64,000 nt of DNA from Thermocatellispora tengchongensis (GTDB lineage: Bacteria; Actinomycetota; Actinomycetes; Streptosporangiales; Streptosporangiaceae). The notes under the pieces were generated by a model. It worked only from the letters and a program-made list of their open reading frames with translations. It was not told where the DNA came from and ran no database searches. Numbering within the stretch: the first letter of the stretch is position 1; each line of letters starts with the position of its first letter. The stretch lies in NCBI RefSeq assembly GCF_014202315.1, contig NZ_JACHGN010000004.1:496001-560000 (forward strand). Direction: 5' to 3'. Below, one piece after another: positions 26,466 to 35,140 of this stretch. Position numbers and translations under genes: made by a program.

Positions 26466-27673
26466 GCCGACACCCCCGCGCTCTCGCCGGCGTTGACGAT
26501 CCGGTTGATGTTGTCGGGGGCCAGGTAGTGCTCGATGGCGAGGATGCCGGCGCCGAGCGCGGCGGCGTCCTCGCCGGTGTGGCTCGGCACGATCGTGAGG
26601 TGGTGCGTCGCCAGCGGCAGCGACCTGCGGTAGATCGTCTCCCTGATCCCGGCCAGCAGGTGGTCGTGCACGCGGGCCAGCGCGCCGCCGATCACGATGA
26701 CCTCGGGGTTGTAGAAGTTGACCAGGCTGGCCAGCACCTCGCCGATGAGCCGGCCCGCCTCGCGTACGAGGCGGAGGGCCTGGGTGTTGCCGCTCTGCAC
26801 CAGCGCCACCACGTCGCCGGCGGACTCGGCGGGGAAGCCGAGGTCGGTCAGCCGCCTGGCCAGCGCCGCGCCCCCGGCGACCGCCTCCAGGCAGGCGGAG
26901 TTGCCGCAGCGGCAGCCCGCCTCGTCGTGCCCGCTGACCCGGATGTGCCCGATGTCGCCGGCCGAGCCCTGCGCGCCCCGGTGCAGCCGGCCCTCGGTGA
27001 CGATGCCGCAGCCGATGCCGGTGCCGACCTTGACGAACAGCAGGTATCCGCTGTTCTCGAACGCGTCGCGCTGCTCCCCCAGGGCCATGACGTTCACGTC
27101 GTTGTCCACCAGCACGGTCGCGTCGTACCGGCCGGCGAAGAACTCGGGCACCGGGTAGTCGTTCCAGCCGGGCATGATCGGCGGGTTGTTCGGCCGCCCG
27201 GTCGCGAACTCCACCGGGCCCGGCACGCCCATGCCGATCGCCTTCAGCGCGCCGCGGTCCCGGCCCGCCTCGGTGAGCAGGCGCGCGATCCGGGCGTCCA
27301 CGTGCGTCAGCACCGTCTCCGGGCCCTCGGCGATCAGCATCGGGTCCTCGCAGGTCGTCAGCACGGCGCCGCTGATGTCCATCAGCTTGATCCGGCAGTG
27401 GGTGGCGCCGAGGTCCACGCCCGCCACCACGTGGTCGGCGGTGTGCAGGCGGAGCTGGCGCGGCGGGCGTCCGCCGGTGGACTCGCCGCTCTCGGTCTCG
27501 CGGACGAGCCCCCGCTCGATCAGCGCGTCCACCCGCTGCGAGATGGTCGATCTGGCCAGCCCGGTGACCCTGGCCAGGTCGGAGCGGGTGGTGGCCGATC
27601 CGGCGCTGATGAGCGTGAGCACGTCGCCGGGCGAGCCGGGTACCGTCCGCTCCTCTCCGGAACTGAACGTCAT
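26462..27673 (-). CDS. ROK-family transcriptional regulator
   Basis: Protein of 403 residues. An N-terminal winged HTH (RSDLARVTGLARSTISQRVDALIERG) is followed by a sugar-kinase-like ROK domain with DLGATHCRIKL and the DNDVNVMALGE catalytic-type Asp region. The Cys/His zinc motif GCRCGNSACLEAVAGG is also present. Such proteins repress sugar operons and release DNA on binding a sugar or sugar-phosphate. It heads the leftward transporter operon, so it is autoregulatory if it binds the operator at 27675-27703. Homology does not tell repressor from activator. Confidence 0.9.
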   Translation of the reverse strand: MTFSSGEERTVPGSPGDVLTLISAGSATTRSDLARVTGLARSTISQRVDALIERGLVRETESGESTGGRPPRQLRLHTADHVVAGVDLGATHCRIKLMDISGAVLTTCEDPMLIAEGPETVLTHVDARIARLLTEAGRDRGALKAIGMGVPGPVEFATGRPNNPPIMPGWNDYPVPEFFAGRYDATVLVDNDVNVMALGEQRDAFENSGYLLFVKVGTGIGCGIVTEGRLHRGAQGSAGDIGHIRVSGHDEAGCRCGNSACLEAVAGGAALARRLTDLGFPAESAGDVVALVQSGNTQALRLVREAGRLIGEVLASLVNFYNPEVIVIGGALARVHDHLLAGIRETIYRRSLPLATHHLTIVPSHTGEDAAALGAGILAIEHYLAPDNINRIVNAGESAGVSA

Positions 27674-27674
27674 G

Positions 27675-27703
27675 TCGCGACGATAAGAGTCGATTTATCG
27701 CGA
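27675..27703. promoter_or_regulatory. Candidate ROK operator in the divergent promoter region
   Basis: CGATAA (27681-27686) and TTATCG (27695-27700) form a perfect inverted repeat with an 8-nt spacer. TCGCGA and CGCGA extend it outward. It lies immediately upstream of the ROK gene and about 190 nt before the divergent Tat-exported protein gene, so one regulator could control both directions. A TTGACA is present at 27812-27817 for the rightward gene. Confidence 0.5.
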
Positions 27704-27892
27704 AATCAAGACCAAACGGCGCCGTGATCTGACTGAAACCTTGCAGGGCTTCCGCCGACCTCCGAACAAAGTCCGGGGGTCACATCTCCTAACGAAACGC
27801 CCTTCTAGGTCTTGACACCCCATGAGACTCCGGCTCACAGTTCGAACGGCGCGCCAAGTGAACACGGACGGGGGGCTGAACAGGAGGACAGC

Positions 27893-28990
27893 ATGGGACG
27901 CGACTTCAGCCTCGACCGGCGCGGCTTCATCGCCGTCGCCGGAGGCGCCGCCGCCAGCGCCCTCGTGGGCGCCTGGGCCACGCCCGCGGCGGCCCAGGGC
28001 GACGACGACCGCGGCCATGGCAGCACCCACGACAGGGACTTCAACAGGGACTTCAACAGGGACCGGGGACGCGGCAGGCTCGTGCCGCGCGACCGGCTGG
28101 GCATCCAGTTGTTCACCATCCGCGACCAGGTGGCCGGCGCCGGCTTCGCCGCCGTCTTCGCCGAGCTGGAGCGCATCGGCTACAAGGAGGTGGAGTTCGC
28201 CGGCTACACCCAGGGCTCGGTGGGCCCCATCACCATCGCGCAGATCAAGCAGTTGCTCGACGACCACGGCCTGCGCGGCGTCGGCAGCCACGTCGGGTAC
28301 CACTCCAGCAACCCCAACGCCGTCACCTTCGCCACCAACCTCACCCGGGTGCTGGACGAGGCGCAGGCGCTCGGCCTGCCGCACATCGGCACCGCCAGCA
28401 GCCCCGCACGCTACGGCAACACCGTGGACGCGTGGAAGCGCGCCGCGGCCGAGTTCAACGAGTACGGCGCCGCGGCCAAGGCCCGCGGCATGAAGTTCTA
28501 CCAGCACAACCACGGCGGGGAGTTCGGCTTCGCCACCGACAAGCCCGAGGTCCGCCTGTACGACGTGCTGCTGGCCGAGACCGACCCCGACCTGGTGTAC
28601 CTGCAGATGGACATCTACTGGGCGTACGTCGGCCAGTACCTCTACAGCTCGCGCCCCGACCCGAACGGCGGCCCGCCGATCCCCACCCCGTTCGACCCGC
28701 TCGACTACGTGCTGCGCAACCGGGAGCGCTACCCGCTGTTCCACGTCAAGGACGGCGTGAAGGACACCACCGTGCCCAACGGCTACCGCTTCGCGGACGT
28801 GGGCGACGGCGACATCGACTACCAGCGCTTCATCGAGGCGGTCCAGGACCGCGACAAGCGCGGCCGGCGGAAGGTCCGCCACCACTACATCGTCGAGCGC
28901 GACGACGCCCCGTCGAACCCGGCGGGCTCCTTCAGCACCGCGGAGCGCAGCCACGACCACCTCACCGGCCTGCGCGAAACCCGGCACTGA
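27893..28990 (+). CDS. Tat-exported TIM-barrel sugar isomerase/lyase-like protein
   Basis: Protein of 365 residues with a twin-arginine signal (LDRRGFIAVAGGAAA, cleavage likely near AAAQG, residue 37). The AP-endonuclease-2-like TIM barrel has GIQLFTIRDQVAG, EFAGY, GSHVGYHS, YQHNHGGEF, YLQMDIYWAYV, FHVKDG and VGDGDIDY, which carry the usual metal ligands. Its extracytoplasmic location contrasts with the cytoplasmic homologue at 20600. Secreted relatives in other bacteria have been linked to 3-keto-glycoside cleavage, which would fit the oxidoreductase in the operon; this is inference. The ATG at 27893 has AGGAGG at ideal spacing. A 12-nt direct repeat encodes the RDFNRDFNRD linker after the signal. 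Confidence 0.85.
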   Translation: MGRDFSLDRRGFIAVAGGAAASALVGAWATPAAAQGDDDRGHGSTHDRDFNRDFNRDRGRGRLVPRDRLGIQLFTIRDQVAGAGFAAVFAELERIGYKEVEFAGYTQGSVGPITIAQIKQLLDDHGLRGVGSHVGYHSSNPNAVTFATNLTRVLDEAQALGLPHIGTASSPARYGNTVDAWKRAAAEFNEYGAAAKARGMKFYQHNHGGEFGFATDKPEVRLYDVLLAETDPDLVYLQMDIYWAYVGQYLYSSRPDPNGGPPIPTPFDPLDYVLRNRERYPLFHVKDGVKDTTVPNGYRFADVGDGDIDYQRFIEAVQDRDKRGRRKVRHHYIVERDDAPSNPAGSFSTAERSHDHLTGLRETRH

Positions 28991-29028
28991 GCCCCTCACT
29001 CCCACCCCCCGTCCGGGAGCCCTCCCCC

Positions 29029-32000
29029 ATGTTCTTCTTACGCAGGGTGCTCCCGCCGGCATGCGCGGGCGCGCTGGCCTTGTCCGGCGTGCTCGCCTCG
29101 CCCGCGGCGGCCGATCCCACTCCCACCCCCGCTCCCGTCTCGACTCCCACCCCGACATCCGCCCCGACGTCCGGCAAGGCCCCGCCGCGCCCCGACGACG
29201 CGGGCTACTACCGCCACGGCAACCGGCCCGCGTACAAGGTGCTGGTGTTCACCAAGGGCGCCGAGCCCGCGGTGGCCGAGGCCGGGACCGGCCTGGTGCG
29301 GCGGCTCGGCAGAGAGCAGCGCTTCGCCGTGGACGCCACCGCGGACGCCGCCGCCTTCACCCCGGAGAAGCTCGCGGACTACCGCGCGGTGATCTTCCTG
29401 GGCACCGGGGCCGGCGACCTGCTCGACGCGGGCCAGCAGGCCGCGTTCGAGGAGTACTTCACCGCCGGAGGCGGGTACGTCGGCCTGTCCTCGGCCGCCG
29501 CCACCGAGCCCTCCTGGTCGTTCTACACCCAGGTCGTCGGCACGACCGCGGGCCAGGCCACCGCCACGGCCGCGAAGGCCACGGTCAAGGTCGCCGACCG
29601 CGTCCACCCGGCGGGCAAGCCGCTGCCGGAGCGGTGGCAGATCTCCGAGCGCTGGTACGACTACGCCGCCAACGTGCGCGGCACCGCGCACGTGCTGGCC
29701 ACCGTGGACGAGAGCACGTACACGGGCGGCGGCATGGGCGCCGACCACCCGATCTCCTGGTGCCGCGACTACCGCGGCGGCCGGACCTGGTACACCGGGC
29801 TCGGCCTGTCCGCCGGCACGTACGCCGACAGGAACTTCGCCAAGCACCTGCTCGGCGGCATCGAGTGGGCGTCCGGCGCGGCCACCGGCGACTGCGGCGC
29901 CACCGTGCTCGCCAACTACGAGAAAGTGACGCTGAACGACGAGCCCGGCGAGCCCATGACGATGGCCGTGCTGCCCGACGGCCGGGTGCTGCACAACACC
30001 CGCAACGGCCAGATCCGTTTGTACGACCCGGCGACCGGCCTCAGCCCGGTGATCACCACCATCCCGGTGTACAGCCACGACGAGGACGGCCTGCAGAGCG
30101 TCGCGATCGACCCCGGCTTCGCGCGCAACAAGTGGGTCTACTTCTACTACGCCCCGCCGCTGAACACGCCCGTGGACGACCCGGCCACGCCCGGCGTGAA
30201 CGAGGGCGACGCCCCGGTGGACAGCGCCGACCCCACCGTCTGGGACAAGTTCAAGGGCTACAACGTGCTGGCCCGCGCCAAGCTGGTCGAGGAGCCCACC
30301 CCGCACCTCGACCTGACCACCCGGCAGGAGATCCTGCGCGTGGACTCCAACCGCGGCACCTGCTGCCACGTCGGCGGCGAGATCCGGTTCGACGGGCGCG
30401 GCCTGCTCTACCTGGCCACCGGCGACGACACCAACGCGGGCGGCTCCGACGGCTACACGCCGATCAACGAGGCCGCGACGCGCAACCCGGCCTACGACGC
30501 CCAGCGCTCGTCCGCCAACACCAACGACCTGCGCGGCAAGATGCTGCGGATCAAGGTCGCGGCCGACGGGTCGTACACGATCCCGAAGGGCAACCTGTTC
30601 CGGCCCGGCACCCCCAATACCCGGCCGGAGATCTACCTGATGGGCCTGCGCAACCCGTTCCGGTACGACGTGGGCTCCGACGGCACGCTCTACATCGCCG
30701 ACTACTCCCCCGACGCCAGGGCCGGCGACCACCGGCGCGGCCCGCAGGGCACCGGCAAGTGGTTCGTGGCCCGCAAGGCGGGCAACTGGGGCTGGCCGTA
30801 CTGCGCGACCCGCGACCTGCCCTACACCGACTTCGACTTCACCACCCGCACGTCCGGGCAGCCGTTCGACTGCGCGGGCGGCCCGGTGAACGACTCTCCG
30901 CGCAACACCGGCCTGACCAAGCTGCCGCCGGTGGAGCGGCCGGAGGTCTGGTACAGCTACACCGCCGAGACCCCCTGCCCGGCCTCCATCGCCAACCCGC
31001 CCGGCGCCTGCCCGGCGCTCTTCCCCGAGCTGGGCACGGGCGGCGTCGGCCCGATGGGCGGCGACGTCTACGAGTACGACCGCAGGCTGAACTCGGCGGT
31101 CAAGTTTCCGGCCTACTACGACGACACGATCGTCTTCGGCGAGTTCACCCGCGACTACCTGCGCGAGTTCCGGCTCGACGGCACGGGCGGGATGTTCAAG
31201 ATCAACCCGCTGCTGAACGAGTTCGTCTGGGACAACCCCATGGACATGGAGTTCGGCCCGGACGGCGCGCTGTACATGCTGGAGTACGGCGACGGCTTCT
31301 TCCGCGCCAACCCCGACGCCCAGCTCTCGGTGGTCAGGTACGTCAAGGGCACCCGGGCGCCGGTGGCCAGGATGACCGCCACCCCGTCCTCCGGCCCCGC
31401 GCCGCTGACGGTGTCGTTCTCCAGCGCGGGCTCCGCCGACGCCGACCCCGGCGAGTCGATCACGTACGCGTGGGACTTCACCGGCGACGGAACGGTGGAC
31501 TCGGTGGACCCGGAGGCCACCCACACCTACACGGCCAACGGCACGTACACGGCCACGCTCACGGTGACCGACAGCAGCGGCAAGACCGACGTCGAGAACC
31601 GTACGATCACGGTCGGCAACACCGCGCCCACCGTGACGGTCGAGACCCCGGCCGAGGGCGGCTTCTTCTCCTGGGGCGACACGGTGCCGTGGACGGTCAC
31701 CGTGACCGACCCGGAGGACGCCTCCATCGACTGCTCCCGGGTGAAGGTGACGTTCGTGCTCGGCCACGACACGCACGGCCACGCGATCAGCGAGACGACC
31801 GGATGCTCGGGCACCTTCCAGACGCCCGAGGACGGCGGCGACCACGCCGGCGGCTACCTGTTCGGCGCCATCAGCGCCGAGTACACCGACACGGCCGGCG
31901 GCGGCCAGCCGGCGCTCAGCGACCTGGACCAGAACGTGATCCAGGTCCGCCGCCAGGAGGCGGAGAACGCCCAGGCCAAGCAGGGCGTGGAGGTCACCGT

Positions 32001-32379
32001 CACCGGCGACGCGGGCGGCGGCCTGTACCAGACCGGCATCGACGCCGGCGACTGGATCGCCTTCGACCCGGTCAACCTGGTGAACATCGACGCCGTCACG
32101 TTCCGCACGGCCGGTGGCAGCGCCGCCACCGCGGGCACGCCGAGGGCGACGGTGGAACTCCGCCTCGACGCCCCCGACGGCCCCCTCGCCGGCACGGTCA
32201 CGATCAACGCCACGACGGGCAACAACGCGTGGGCGAGCCACCAGGCGGCGATCACCGACCCCGGCGGCACCCACCGCCTGTACCTGGTGTTCCGCTCCGT
32301 CCCCGGAGGTCCCACGACCGGCCTGTTCAACCTCAACTGGGTCGAGTTCAACGGCCGGGGAGTGACCACCCAGCCGTGA
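29029..32379 (+). CDS. Secreted ThuA / sorbosone-type dehydrogenase / PKD / CBM6 protein
   Basis: Large exported protein of 1116 residues. Signal peptide 1-28 and a Pro/Thr-rich linker are followed by a ThuA-like domain (about 64-285; VLVFTKG, GGGYVGLSSA, HPISWCRDYRGGRTWYTGLG). A beta-propeller of the glucose/sorbosone dehydrogenase class comes next (about 290-770; EPMTMAVLPDGRVL, DEDGLQSVAIDP, CCHVGGEIRFD). Then come a PKD domain (about 774-865; YAWDFTGDG), an Ig-like segment and a C-terminal CBM6-like domain from about 976 (EAENA... NLNWVEF). It probably binds polysaccharide and oxidises or processes sugars outside the cell. Whether PQQ is the cofactor cannot be told from sequence. It follows the Tat TIM-barrel gene by 38 nt. 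Confidence 0.88.
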   Translation: MFFLRRVLPPACAGALALSGVLASPAAADPTPTPAPVSTPTPTSAPTSGKAPPRPDDAGYYRHGNRPAYKVLVFTKGAEPAVAEAGTGLVRRLGREQRFAVDATADAAAFTPEKLADYRAVIFLGTGAGDLLDAGQQAAFEEYFTAGGGYVGLSSAAATEPSWSFYTQVVGTTAGQATATAAKATVKVADRVHPAGKPLPERWQISERWYDYAANVRGTAHVLATVDESTYTGGGMGADHPISWCRDYRGGRTWYTGLGLSAGTYADRNFAKHLLGGIEWASGAATGDCGATVLANYEKVTLNDEPGEPMTMAVLPDGRVLHNTRNGQIRLYDPATGLSPVITTIPVYSHDEDGLQSVAIDPGFARNKWVYFYYAPPLNTPVDDPATPGVNEGDAPVDSADPTVWDKFKGYNVLARAKLVEEPTPHLDLTTRQEILRVDSNRGTCCHVGGEIRFDGRGLLYLATGDDTNAGGSDGYTPINEAATRNPAYDAQRSSANTNDLRGKMLRIKVAADGSYTIPKGNLFRPGTPNTRPEIYLMGLRNPFRYDVGSDGTLYIADYSPDARAGDHRRGPQGTGKWFVARKAGNWGWPYCATRDLPYTDFDFTTRTSGQPFDCAGGPVNDSPRNTGLTKLPPVERPEVWYSYTAETPCPASIANPPGACPALFPELGTGGVGPMGGDVYEYDRRLNSAVKFPAYYDDTIVFGEFTRDYLREFRLDGTGGMFKINPLLNEFVWDNPMDMEFGPDGALYMLEYGDGFFRANPDAQLSVVRYVKGTRAPVARMTATPSSGPAPLTVSFSSAGSADADPGESITYAWDFTGDGTVDSVDPEATHTYTANGTYTATLTVTDSSGKTDVENRTITVGNTAPTVTVETPAEGGFFSWGDTVPWTVTVTDPEDASIDCSRVKVTFVLGHDTHGHAISETTGCSGTFQTPEDGGDHAGGYLFGAISAEYTDTAGGGQPALSDLDQNVIQVRRQEAENAQAKQGVEVTVTGDAGGGLYQTGIDAGDWIAFDPVNLVNIDAVTFRTAGGSAATAGTPRATVELRLDAPDGPLAGTVTINATTGNNAWASHQAAITDPGGTHRLYLVFRSVPGGPTTGLFNLNWVEFNGRGVTTQP

Positions 32380-32391
32380 CGCAGAGGGCCC

Positions 32392-32419
32392 GCCGCCCGC
32401 GCCTGGTGGCGCGGGCGGC
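32392..32419 (+). terminator. Terminator after the ThuA/dehydrogenase gene
   Basis: GCCGCCCGCGCC and GGCGCGGGCGGC form a perfect 12-bp stem with a TGGT loop, 12 nt after the stop codon. Confidence 0.85.
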
Positions 32420-32428
32420 GCGGCGCGC

Positions 32429-32518
32429 CACAGCATCGCCCGCTACAGCATGGCCCTTTACAGCATCGCCCTTTACAACACTGCCCTTTACAACACTGCC
32501 CTTTACAGCATCGCCCGC
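32429..32518 (-). repeat. Six-unit 15-nt tandem array overlapping the SDR stop codon
   Basis: Six consecutive 15-nt units, such as TACAGCATCGCCCTT and TACAACACTGCCCTT on the + strand. The unit at 32504-32518 is the end of the SDR coding sequence and the others lie beyond its stop. Because the period is five codons, the stop recurs in frame (TAA four times, then TAG, then TGG). Confidence 0.9.
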
Positions 32519-33399
32519 AGCGACGCGTTCGCCTGCTCGCCCAGGGCCACCGGCGTCAGGTACGGCTGCTCCGCCATGATCGAGTCCCAGTTGTCGCGGA
32601 TGTCCTCGACGGTGAGGTCCTCCTTGCGCCAGCCGGGCCCCTCGGCCACGAACACCCGGGCCACCCGCCCGCCGCCGACGCTGAACACCTCCCCGCTGAC
32701 CGGGCAGCTCTCGTGCGCCAGGAACGCCACCAGCGCGCTGACCCGCTCCGGGGTCAGCTTGCTCTCGAACTCGGCCGGCAGCAGCGACTCGGTCATCCGG
32801 GTCCACGCCACCGGCGCGATGGCGTTGGCCTTGATGTTCGCCCGCGCCCCCTCGATGCCGATCGTCTTGGTCAGCCCGACCAGCCCCATCTTGGCCGTGG
32901 CGTAGTTGGCCTGGCCGAAGTTGCCGAACAGCCCGGCGGGCGAGGAGGTGTTGACCACCCGCCCGTACGCCTGCTCCTTCATGTGCGGGAAGGCGGCCCG
33001 GCTGACGAGGTACGACCCGCGCACGTGCACCGCGAGCACCGCGTCGAAGTCCTCCACCGACATCTTGCCGAAGGACTTGTCCCGCAGGATGCCCGCGTTG
33101 TTGACGACGATGTCGATCCGCCCGAACGCGTCCAGCGCCGCTCGGACGATCCCTTCGGCCCCCTCGGGCGTCGCGACGTTGTCGGCGTTGGCCACGGCCT
33201 CCCCGCCGTTCTTGGTGATCACCTCGACCACCTCGTCCGCCGGCCCGGCGGAGGCGCCCGTCCCGTCCAGCGCCCCGCCCAGATCGTTCACCACGACCTT
33301 GGCCCCCCGCTCCGCCAGCAGCAGCGCATGCGCCCTGCCCAGCCCATGCCCCGCCCCGGTGACGACCGCCACCTTCCCGTCGAACCGAAGATCGGCCAT
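32503..33399 (-). CDS. SDR-family dehydrogenase, 17beta-HSD4/3-hydroxyacyl-CoA type
   Basis: Classical SDR of 298 residues. The NAD motif TGAGHGLGRAHA, VVVNDLGGALDG, NNAGILRDKSF, the catalytic Ser in NTSSPAGLFGNFG and the YATAK Tyr-Lys pair are all present. The VNDLGG and LFGNFGQANY stretches are typical of the peroxisomal multifunctional-enzyme-2/hydroxysteroid dehydrogenase branch, which oxidises 3-hydroxyacyl-CoAs or hydroxysteroids. The ATG at 33399 has GGAGG upstream. A stem-loop-like AGAATGATGTTCT lies just before it. The downstream 15-nt array begins at its stop codon. Confidence 0.88.
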   Translation of the reverse strand: MADLRFDGKVAVVTGAGHGLGRAHALLLAERGAKVVVNDLGGALDGTGASAGPADEVVEVITKNGGEAVANADNVATPEGAEGIVRAALDAFGRIDIVVNNAGILRDKSFGKMSVEDFDAVLAVHVRGSYLVSRAAFPHMKEQAYGRVVNTSSPAGLFGNFGQANYATAKMGLVGLTKTIGIEGARANIKANAIAPVAWTRMTESLLPAEFESKLTPERVSALVAFLAHESCPVSGEVFSVGGGRVARVFVAEGPGWRKEDLTVEDIRDNWDSIMAEQPYLTPVALGEQANASLRAML

Positions 33400-34051
33400 A
33401 ACCTCGCCCTCCAGAAGAACATCATTCTGTTTCTCCCCAACATATCCCCCCACCCCCACCCCAACCAGGCCCACACGCACCGCCGTGGGGGTCTCCGGGC
33501 CGGACAGGAGGCGAGAAGCGGGCCGCGTCCGAGCAGGTTCCCGCCCTCGGCCATCCCGCCTGCACGTCCCCGGCGGCGCCCTACGTCCGAGCACCGCCGC
33601 ATAGGGCGCCGCAGCGTAGGGCGCGAGGCGGTGGACGCGGAGCGGTGGGCGCGGCAGCGCGAGGAGGTGGGCCCGTCAGCGCAGGGCGCGAGACGGTGGG
33701 CCCGTCAGCGCGAGGCGGCGGGCGCGGCAGCGCAGCGCCCGAAGCGGTGGGCGCGGAGCGGCGGGCGCGACAGCGCGAGGCGGCGGGCCTGGCGCGACGT
33801 TCTCATGGGGCCGGCCTCCCTGTCGCCCGAAACGCTGGGGCGGATGCGGCGGAGGGGGCATGTGGATGGCCGCAAAGGGCTTACCGGGCGTGATGTTTTC
33901 GCAGTGAGGGGGGTGAATCGTTGCGGATAGTGATCGGGCGTATCCGTTTCTGCTAGGGTTTTCACCTCCCGAAACGGGCGCTGGTCAATGGCGACTTCCC
34001 CGGCCATCGGTTACGACCCCCGCCCGCAGCACCCTGGGCTGGAGGCTTTGC
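33400..34051. other. Intergenic region with a 22/29-nt minisatellite (33620-33795)
   Basis: No gene is supported here. From 33620 to 33795 the DNA is a mosaic of GGGC-starting units, chiefly 22 nt (GGGCGCGACAGCGCGAGGCGGC type) and 29 nt, with one 14-nt unit. The units differ by 7- or 8-nt blocks. The final 150 nt are less GC-rich and should contain the promoter of the rightward reductase gene, but I cannot place -35/-10 boxes with confidence. Confidence 0.65.
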
Positions 34052-35110
34052 ATGCCCGCACAGCCGCCCTTGCGTGTGGTCCAGTGGGCCACGGGCGCCG
34101 TCGGTCGCAGCGCGTTGCGCGCTTTGGTTTCGCGTCCCGAGTTCGAGCTCGCGGGCGTGCTGGTGTACGACCCCGACAAGGTGGGGCGTGACGCCGGGGA
34201 TCTGGTGGGGCTGCCCGCGACCGGTGTGAAATGCACCGATGACGTGGAGCGGGTGCTCGCGCTCGACGCCGACTGCGTGCTGCACATGCCGCTGCCCTCG
34301 GCGTACTTCGGGGGCGACCGCGCCGGCGACGTGGAGATGATCTGCGCGCTGCTGGCCTCGGGGAAGAACGTGATCACCACGACCGGGTTCGTCTACCCGC
34401 GCTGTCACGGGCCCGCGCTGGTCGAGCGGCTGGAGGCCGCCTGCCTGGCCGGGGGCACGACGCTGCACGGGACCGGGGTCAACCCGGGGTTCATGGCCGA
34501 CCTGATGCCGCTGGCGCTGAGCGGGCTGTCCACGCGGGTGGACCACATCTTCGTCCGAGAGTCGTCCGACTTCCGCGGCCATCCCTCGCGGCAGATCGTC
34601 ACCGACCTGATCGGGTTCACCCGCTCGCCCAAGGACTACGCCGCGGCGGTGCGGCCGTTCCGGATGTTGCAGCGGGGGCTGTTCGCCGAGAGCGTCCAGC
34701 TCGTGGCCGACTCCCTCGGCGTGACCCTGGACGAGGTCGAGGAGAGCGACGACTACGAGCTGGCCCGCGAGGACTTCCCGATCGCGGCCGGCACGGTGCG
34801 GCGGGGCACGGTGTGCGCCTCGCGGTGGGTGTTCTCCGGTCTCGTACGCGGCCGCCCCTTCATGTCGGTCGAGTGCGTCTACAAGGCCGACGCCACGAAG
34901 GTGGCGCGCTGGCCCGAGCCCGGGTTCACCGTGCACATCGAGGGCGTGCCGCAGATGACGATCACGGTGAGCGAGATGTCGCACGGCCTGGCCGGGGCGG
35001 CGGCGCACGCCGTGAACTCGATCCGGGCCGTGTGCGCGGCGCCGCCGGGCATCGCCACGTTCCTCGATCTGCCGCTGGCCGTCGGCGCCGGCACCGCCCG
35101 GCTCGCCTAG
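34052..35110 (+). CDS. DapB-like NAD(P)-dependent reductase (amine dehydrogenase type)
   Basis: Protein of 352 residues. The Rossmann start RVVQWATGAVGRSALRAL and the VLVYDPDKVGRDAGDL loop match the dihydrodipicolinate-reductase N-terminal fold found in 2,4-diaminopentanoate dehydrogenase-like proteins. A C-terminal alpha/beta domain follows (GTGVNPGFMADLMPLALSG). Actinobacteria encode many such proteins near lipid and steroid catabolic genes; their substrates are unproven. An ATG at 34052 fits, with GGAGG about 13 nt upstream. It converges on the flavin reductase gene with a 15-nt duplication between the two. Confidence 0.82.
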   Translation: MPAQPPLRVVQWATGAVGRSALRALVSRPEFELAGVLVYDPDKVGRDAGDLVGLPATGVKCTDDVERVLALDADCVLHMPLPSAYFGGDRAGDVEMICALLASGKNVITTTGFVYPRCHGPALVERLEAACLAGGTTLHGTGVNPGFMADLMPLALSGLSTRVDHIFVRESSDFRGHPSRQIVTDLIGFTRSPKDYAAAVRPFRMLQRGLFAESVQLVADSLGVTLDEVEESDDYELAREDFPIAAGTVRRGTVCASRWVFSGLVRGRPFMSVECVYKADATKVARWPEPGFTVHIEGVPQMTITVSEMSHGLAGAAAHAVNSIRAVCAAPPGIATFLDLPLAVGAGTARLA

Positions 35111-35140
35111 GCGATCGGTCAGAGGGCGATCGGTCAGGGG
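35111..35140. repeat. Two-unit 15-nt tandem duplication at the flavin reductase stop codon
   Basis: GCGATCGGTCAGAGG is followed directly by GCGATCGGTCAGGGG. On the minus strand the flavin reductase stop TGA lies in one unit, and the duplicate carries a second in-frame TGA. Confidence 0.85.

Noticed and set aside
29038-32436. A 1132-residue antisense frame opposite the ThuA/dehydrogenase gene
   Set aside because: It mirrors the coding strand's third-position GC bias and has no recognisable protein features. The plus-strand protein has a signal peptide and several domains.
32429-32518. CRISPR-like array at the 15-nt repeats
   Set aside because: Units are contiguous with no unique spacers and are too short. 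No cas genes are nearby.
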